64,000 nt of DNA from Cunninghamia lanceolata. Lineage: Eukaryota > Streptophyta > Pinopsida > Cupressales > Cupressaceae. The notes beneath the pieces are model-generated. The model was given only the letters and a program-made list of their open reading frames with translations. It ran no database searches and had not been told where the DNA came from. The DNA is taken from the NCBI GenBank assembly GCA_027924645.1, contig BSBN01001017.1, positions 7,280,501-7,344,500 of the forward strand. Reading direction: 5' to 3'. This document shows, piece after piece, positions 57,481 through 64,000 of this stretch. The translations under genes and the position numbers were made by a program. How positions within the stretch are numbered: the first letter of the stretch is position 1; each line of letters begins with the position of its first letter.

Positions 57481-57753
57481 CCTTGCCTTAACTAGGACTT
57501 GTTGAATTGTCTTCACATGCTTGCTTAACCATCATCACATTCTTTCAAACTAACAACTTGCTTATGTGTCTTGCGTGAGTGATTCATGTGTGTATATGCA
57601 TAATCATTTATTTGAACATTGCCAAATCAAGCTATAAACACCAAACACATAAACAAATCAATCTAAACACATCATTTAAACATTCCACATCATCATCCAA
57701 ATCCCTAAGCAAGCACTTGCTAAAAGGACTTAAGACAAACACTTGGTGACAAC

Positions 57754-60312
57754 ATGTCTACACTAGAGGACCTAGAAATCAAATTCTGAAGATTCCTCCA
57801 AAATCTTTATCAAGGATCACAACCCCTCAACCAAGATGCCATTGAAATATTACAATTCTTCCTCCAAAGAGCTCAACCCCACACAAGCCAATCACCTCAA
57901 CTACAACACTCCATAGCCCAAGTCCAACACCTTTTAGCCACAAGTCAATCTCAACAAGTACATCAATCCTTAGCCACTCCATACCAACCTAATCCACCTC
58001 ATAGCCACATGTCATATCCATCCACTTCCTATCAAACTAATCTACCTATCCACCAAGTCAATACCACATCAACCTATGAACATCCACCTCAAGCTTATCC
58101 AATCCCTCATACCACCATTCCAATGCACTACCAAGCTCATCCACAAAGCCATCAATTGATATTACAAGAACAACATCCAAGTCCAAGTGGCCCCTTGTAC
58201 ATAAATCAAACAAGCCCAAGTTATCCTATGTAAGATCTAATAACCTTTGACAAGGGAGATACCAATCTAGAGTGGCCTCCACCATCCAATCACATGCCAT
58301 CACATGAACCAACAAGTCCTATCCCAACACCACCATGTGATCCTACTCCTAGTCCATTGGTCCATCAACCTTCCAAATCACCAAGCCCTTCATTACCTTC
58401 CTCGCCATGTCATTCTAATCGTTCACCAAAGGATGCGGCTGAGAGAGTTTTACAAAGGATGCTTGAAGCAAAACTCATTGAACTTCCTAAAGTCAAACCA
58501 TGTGAAGAAAGTCCATATGATGAACATGATTATTGTGCATACCATAGGACCAAAGGCCATAATACAAATCAATGCCCAATATTTGTCTCAATTGTTTACA
58601 AGGTGTACCCACCTATAATGGGAAATCGTGCCACATCATCCCCATCCAGTCCAAATCCTAATCCATCCAATCCAATTAGCTCTCAACCTAATCCTTGTCC
58701 TAATCCTAATCCAACACCATCTACCATTATCATCCATCCATTATATTTCCCATCCACCCATACACTTGCAAAGGATGTGATCCATTGGCTACTAGATAGG
58801 AATAAACAACCCCCATGTCAAACACCAATTCATGAGCCTACCAATGAACTTCCAAAGGTCATGTCCAATCCTATAATCTCATCATGTAGTTCACATATCC
58901 TTGAGCCTCTTCAAGAGCCTTCCATTAACATACCTAGCCCTTTAAGCCCATCATGTGACCTACAAGCCAACAAGTCTATTCAAGAGTCTCCAACCACAAG
59001 CCTAAGTCAAGAGCCATCATGCCTCCATGTTGATAACTATCAAGAGCCTATCAAGTCCACTCAAGAACCTTCCACTTCCATCCAAAGTCAAGAGGTATGT
59101 CAAGAGCATAATCTTAAACATGTGGAAATATTGAACCTTAATCTTAATCAAGATCAAAGCACCTCTAAGTTCCACCTATCCATGACCTACTTATGGGTTG
59201 CCCTCAAGCTATTAGCCATCACCATGACCTCATTCATGAGCAAATTTATCCCTTTTATAGCCCACTTAATCCTATTTTTGCTCATAGTTATGATCAAGGT
59301 TCTAGCTGAGATCATGAAAACCATGATGATCCATTTGGCAAAACTTTATCTATCTCATGATCAAGATGATATCTATGATGAAGAACCTATTAAAAAGTAC
59401 CTTGATCCTATCCATAATCCCATAACCATTCATGAGCAAGATATCCAAATTGCTCCTAGTCATCCTCCATCTAGCCCTATCCATAATGAGCAAACATCCA
59501 CTTGTCATAATGAGACATGTGCCTCTCAAGAACACATAAGCATAGAAGATCAAACAAATAACTTGGATCTTAGTGAACAGAATGCTAATGATCCTCCTTC
59601 CACATCTTCCATCGATCCCATTTCAAGTCCACCATCATGTCCTAGTAGTCTTACCACCTTCCTCCATGAATGTTCTTCCTTAGGACAACAACAACCATTG
59701 TCCTCCATTTCATCTTCTCCATCCAATAAAGAACTCAAGTCTAGTTCCCAAAACACATCTAGTCCCATAGTCAATCACATCCTCCAAAACATGAACTACA
59801 AAGGTAAAGGCCTAGGTCTTTATGAACAAGGTGTTTTGGAGCCAAACCATGTTAAAATCCCTCCATGCTCATACAGCCTTGGATACACACCCCAAGGTAA
59901 ACAAGGCCAAGATGTTGGTAATCCCTTCATACATCCTAAATCTACCACTTTCCATCGCAAACCTTATCATCTACCTAAAACATATGTTGTCATTCCACCT
60001 CCACCAACTTATAAAAGTCAAAAGCATGTGACCATACACCTTCCACCATCCACTTTGCCTCCACTTTTACCAACTCCAAATATCCCTCCATCCACCTTGC
60101 CACCATTGCTTCCAACACCTAACATACATATCATTCATAAGTATCCTTACATCCCTAATCATGGCCAACAAAAGCACACATCGTTTAAGCATAAATCTTC
60201 CTATCATTCCATCCACTTCACCCACCCCATGGGATACAAAAGAAAAAATTTTGATGCCTCTACCTATAAAGCCAAAAATCCAACTAAAACTCCTAAGGAC
60301 CCTATGCCTTAG
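57754..60312 (+). pseudogene. Element G gag-like protein with CCHC and G-patch
   Basis: ATG at 57754 (MSTLEDLEIKF); stops TGA at about 57789 and TAA near 58231, then 672 open codons from 58294. Gln/Pro-rich N-terminus; AERVLQRMLEAKLIELPKVKP; zinc motif YCAYHRTKGHNTNQCPIF (58531-58578); low-complexity Ser/Pro/Gln region; two hydrophobic stretches (59182-59340); SLTTFLHECSSLGQQQPLSS; G-patch NMNYKGKGLGLYEQGVLEP (59788-59850); Pro-rich C-terminus. Stops with TAG near 60310; coding in this frame may have run further. There is no capsid core or enzyme domain. Confidence 0.8.
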
Positions 60313-61014
60313 GGTATCAATGTGACAAGTCTCTAAATCATCCATCTTCTAAGCAAAGTACATTCACAAAGCTATCCAAGCCCATACCTCCAAAAGCAAA
60401 GCCTAAAAGCAAAATGGTTTGGGTTCCTAAGCAAATAGCTAGCAAAGCGAATGAGGCATCCTCATCCACATCTCAAGAATCCTAATCACCTATATCCATC
60501 CAAGAGCCTATTTCCTTCCAAAACTTCCATTCCTTTCAAAACTCCCACAACCAAAGCAAAAGCACTAAAAATACTGAATCTATGTGGGTTCCTAAATCAC
60601 TTCATCAACCATCTCCTAAGCAAACATCTCCATTGCTTCCTACACCACCATCCAATCAAAAGCTTCAATGTTTATCACAGTGTGTGTAACCATTGGTCAT
60701 GGTTCCCTTCCATTCCAAAACATTCCCACATAACTACATCTCCCCATCTTCCATCCATTATCCTACATATCTCCCCCATGCTAACCATATGATCCATGCT
60801 TTTGCATAAGTTTTTCATCTATCTTCATTCCATAAGCCTATATAAATCCACATCATAATCTACTATCTACCTAATCCATCTCCAATCGACACAATCCCTT
60901 ATCAACATCTATGAGCATAATGACATGGTCCATGCGAAGACATCATCTATCTCTAATGGGACACTACCAACATCCATCGCACTAGCCACTTGAGTCGCTC
61001 CTATCCATTACCAT

Positions 61015-61181
61015 GGTGAAAACCTGGCAAACAGGCGCCATGTGTAATTGTCAACACATCTAAAAGCAAAAAAGAAAAAAAAATCAAAATAGTAAAAAGA
61101 AAGCCCTTCGTCCAACGGTGAAAACCTGGTAAACAGGCACCTTGGATAAGTACCATGATGAAAACCTGGCAAACAGGCATC
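61015..61181 (+). repeat. Three GAAAACCTGG[CT]AAACAGGC hairpin motifs in G
   Basis: Copies at 61015-61039, 61117-61141 and 61157-61181. Stem CCTG-G[CT]AAA-CAGG is kept in all. H has two copies in the same place. Confidence 0.9.
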
Positions 61182-62089
61182 ATGTGTAGGTTGATCTTCT
61201 ATGTCACTTACACTTGGGGGCACATTGTCTCATCCAACCTATCCATTTCCAAACTATCTATCCCATTATATCATGTCCTACCATTACCATACCATCATAC
61301 CATCCTTAGCCATTACATAAACATGACTATCCTATTGAACCCATTTATCCATCCTCCTCCTTTTGATCTTGATGAAGACATAGGGGAAAAATTTTGAAAC
61401 ATCTTTGGATATTTTTTGACATACCTTCTTTCCAAACAATCCTATCATTATCCACCTATCATAAGCCATCTTATTCAAACCAATCTATTGTGTCATCCCT
61501 TGGTCATGAACTTTGTCATGTAAAAATCCTAAGCATTACCACCTAGAATGGGGCAAGTTATTCTTCCTATGCAACATAGCCTTTGGAGATCACATCCTAG
61601 CTCCCTTATGATCCATCCACTATGATGTATCCTTATCACGAGATTTCCATCTTATAGCTTATCCCCATCCATTTGTCATGAGCTTTCCACTATAGCCTAC
61701 CTATTCGTTTATCATGAGGCATGCATCCATCCCTTTTATGGCCTATCTTTTTATCCATCCATATATCATGAGCCTTCCATCCCTTGTTGCCCATCCTTTT
61801 ATCCATCCAATCCCATTCATCCATCTTTGCACCTAGACTTGGTTTTCCCTTGTCATTGGTATCTAGCACAACAGCTACCTAAATTGTAAATCCATTGACA
61901 TCCCAAAACATTTCAAAAAATACAAAAAAAAACAAATATGTCAAAAAATCCAAAAAAATCAAATATCCAACAAAAAATCGAAGCAATAAGATCAATTCAA
62001 TCATCATCCAAAACAATCCACTCCATCAACATCAATCAAAATCAAAATCATCATCATCAATTCTTCTTATCAATAACATTCATTCATCT

Positions 62090-63065
62090 ATTTCAATCAC
62101 TTCTTCCAATCATATCAATCAAATCAATCTAAGCAATGATCTTAAATCCAAGCCACATTAATCCATATCAAGCAAGCTAATCAATCAAGGAACATTATCC
62201 AATCCAATCTACAGGTTTTTGATCCTAATCTTGTCATGAGCCAAATCAATCATCATCAATGGGATATATCATTCCCACATCCTTGTGTTGGTCTAGGGAT
62301 ATAGCTTTCCCCGCAATGACAACACTATCTATCATCATCACTTAAACAAACAATCTATTATTGGTTTATGACTTGACAAGGGCAATACCTTGTTTGTTTT
62401 ACATCCTTTGAGCACACTGAGAACACTTGCTTATGCTTAGATTGAGTGGACACTCTAATCATTACACCATCACTATCATCATTCAAAACAATCAACCCAA
62501 CAATAGAAAGCATCACAACTAAAGCACATCAAGCCAACCATCAAAACAAATCTAATCACTTCAACAAATCAATAAACAACTTCTTCCAATCAATCTATCA
62601 TTTAATCAATCTATTTATAGCAATCCATCATCATCCAAATCATAGCACATCAATCCAATCCTCCATTCATCTCAATTCAATTCAAATCATTATCCTTCAT
62701 CAATCTTCATCCATCATTTTCATCAATCCTTCAATCATCAAATCAATCCAAGCAATGATCCACGTGCAAGTCATCCTTAAACTATACCAATCAAGTTAAT
62801 CAATCAAGCCAAGTTATCCAATCGCAATCCATGGTCTTGATCCCAGCCTTGTTGTAAGCCAAATCAATCAGCCACTCAGTGAACCAACTCAGCAAACAAC
62901 CTTGTGTTGATCTAGGGATATAGCTTTCCCCACAATGACAACACTCTCAACTATCATCAACAAAACAATCAGCAATTAATCATTGGTTTATAGCTTGACA
63001 GGGGCAATACCTTGTTTGTTTTTGAATCATTTGTGCATGCTTGCTTGCTTATGTGTGTTATCATT
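62090..63065 (+). repeat. Imperfect direct duplication in G
   Basis: About 62100-62440 and 62700-63065 share in the same order AGCAATGATC, AATCAATCAAG, GAGCCAAATCAATCA-like, CCTTGTGTTG[AG]TCTAGGGATA, TAGCTTTCCCC[GA]CAATGACAACA and GGGCAATACCTTGTTTGTTT. Confidence 0.82.
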
Positions 63066-63746
63066 TTATCTTGCATTTGCAGGATGATCTTATCCTCTTC
63101 CTATGCGTATTGGTATCTTGTACGTGTTGGGATTAGCATCTTACATATCAATATCTCTAGCATCTGAGAGCTAAACAGTCTCTTATGCATTTGAGACTAT
63201 TCTATGTTAAGACTAACTCCATACATATAACCTGCAAGCTATCATTATGTGTAGTGGAGATAAGCTCAAACCATTGCTTGTAGCGTCAAAGTCCAACACT
63301 AGCTGTTATTAATATCTTGTGCATGTTGGCTCAACATCCTGACCTCATGAGTTCAGACAAGATTGTAACACACTAGTTGCGCATTGGATATCTCGACACC
63401 TTGGTCTCTTATACCCTAGTGCATAACATCCATATGCTATATCAAACATAAGGACTGCATTTCTTTTCATTCTGAGCAATTATTTGAAAGCTGCCCATCA
63501 TCATCCTATCTATTCATTCTATCTATTCATTCCATCATACTCAGCCAAGATCACTCATTTCCATTTTCTTCATGTCTGCCTTCTTTTTAGCCTTTTTTTT
63601 TTCTATCGAGAGCCAACCCAGCCCTTCCTGGTTAGCCTGGCTTACCTCTCGAGGGGGCATCCCCTGCCAGTTACACTGGGGCATAACTTGTTTATCGAAT
63701 GCATATCATATCTTCTTTGACACAATGCTCTATCGAACATTGTATC

Positions 63747-63760
63747 AAAGAGGGGCAAAA
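63747..63760 (+). other. Polypurine tract of element G
   Basis: AAAGAGGGGCAAAA directly before TGTAGACACC. Identical to the tract of H. Confidence 0.93.
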
Positions 63761-64000
63761 TGTAGACACCCAAAATTATTCTAACTTTGTTAAGATATGA
63801 TGTGGAAATTAATTAAATAAATAAAATTTATTTAATTAATTAGGATGGGGATAAGATAAATGGGATTATGCATGTGAAATTAATTAAATAAATAAAATTT
63901 ATTTAATTAATTGGCTAATGGATAAATGGGATTAAGAGTGGGATTTAGGACAAAAATGGCTTATGATGTTTAGGATAATGTTTTAACAAGGTGTTGCAAG
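63761..64000 (+). repeat. 3' LTR of element G, rearranged start
   Basis: The first 30 bases (TGTAGACACCCAAAATTATT..) match the 5' LTR start in direct orientation. From about 63791 to the window end the sequence matches the 5' LTR segment 54510-54675 in reverse complement. See findings. Confidence 0.82.

Larger units (their letters stand above)
55290..57753 (+). other. Element G leader
   Basis: About 2.5 kb without a gene. It holds the repeat array 55556-56460, and a block at 57190-57480 also present in E and H. The stretch 56460-57190 has no feature I can name. Confidence 0.75.
60313..63746 (+). other. Element G noncoding 3' region
   Basis: The first 350 bases look like a decayed end of the coding region (MVWVPKQ..). 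The rest has no gene: hairpin repeats (61015-61181), A-rich and ATCAATC-rich stretches, and a duplication (62090-63065). Confidence 0.7.
54476..64000 (+). mobile_element. Element G: non-autonomous Tat-like element
   Basis: 5' LTR, primer site, long leader, one gag-like/G-patch gene, 3.4 kb noncoding DNA, polypurine tract and the start of the 3' LTR; the right end is outside the window. No protease, RT or integrase is visible. It interrupts the integrase of D; the left flank is ATAAT. Same plan as element H. Confidence 0.87.

Noticed and set aside
59182..59340. Envelope-like gene in element G
   Set aside because: The hydrophobic stretches sit inside the gag-like frame before the G-patch, with no signal peptide, separate ORF or cleavage-site pattern.
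60451..60792. Separate gene after the G ORF (also 36616-37149 in H)
   Set aside because: The reading frame that makes sense next to the G-patch protein is a different one (MVWVPKQ..); the open frame is a shadow of decayed coding DNA.
1..64000. tRNA, rRNA or other structured RNA genes
   Set aside because: None seen; the only tRNA-like signals are primer binding sites next to LTRs.

Overview
This window is plant repeat DNA: a stack of nested Ty3/gypsy LTR retrotransposons with no host gene that I can recognise. The evidence for a plant is chromodomain integrase, plant-type initiator-Met-tRNA and Tat-type primer binding sites, RVT_3-type extra RNase H domains and gag G-patch motifs. The size and age of the nest suggest a large-genome seed plant, possibly a gymnosperm, but this is inference. 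Every protein-coding copy is broken, mostly by TAG codons, which is the signature expected from deamination of methylated C in CAG/CTG.

The layers, oldest to youngest as read from who interrupts whom, are as follows. Element D (+, 43465-54475, its left end outside the window) is the host of the nest. Element E (-, Tat/Ogre-like) lies in D's 5' LTR; its 5' LTR is 42418-43464 and its body runs left to 23920. Three things sit inside E: element B (+, 6203-23919), solo LTR 24101-25666 in the extra RNase H, and non-autonomous element H (-, 32917-42130) in E's own leader. Two things sit inside B: chromovirus A (-, 1-6202) in its 5' LTR and solo LTR 10793-12188 in gag-pol. D also carries a short non-autonomous A-type element N (44057-47641), inserted in the TATA box of D's LTR, and element G (+, 54476-64000), inserted in the integrase.

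A, N and the two solo LTRs are one family: LTRs of 1.3-1.6 kb starting TGGTG[CT]AGGAGCACC and ending CTCT[AG]CATCA. All five sequenced LTRs share a U5 hairpin whose stem changes by compensating substitutions. B and D are one lineage. They have a single-frame gag-pol with the order gag, PR, zinc motif, RVT_3 RNase H, RT, RNase H, IN, and a giant accessory ORF whose 3' end lies inside the LTR. E carries the same RVT_3 RNase H after RT-RH, so two domain orders occur in one window. H and E share LTRs. G and H share PPT, leader blocks, a G-patch protein and post-coding hairpins, but show no protease, RT or integrase, so they look like non-autonomous partners of E-like elements.

Boundaries marked by TG..CA plus a target-site duplication are reliable. 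Domain boundaries inside decayed polyproteins are approximate.
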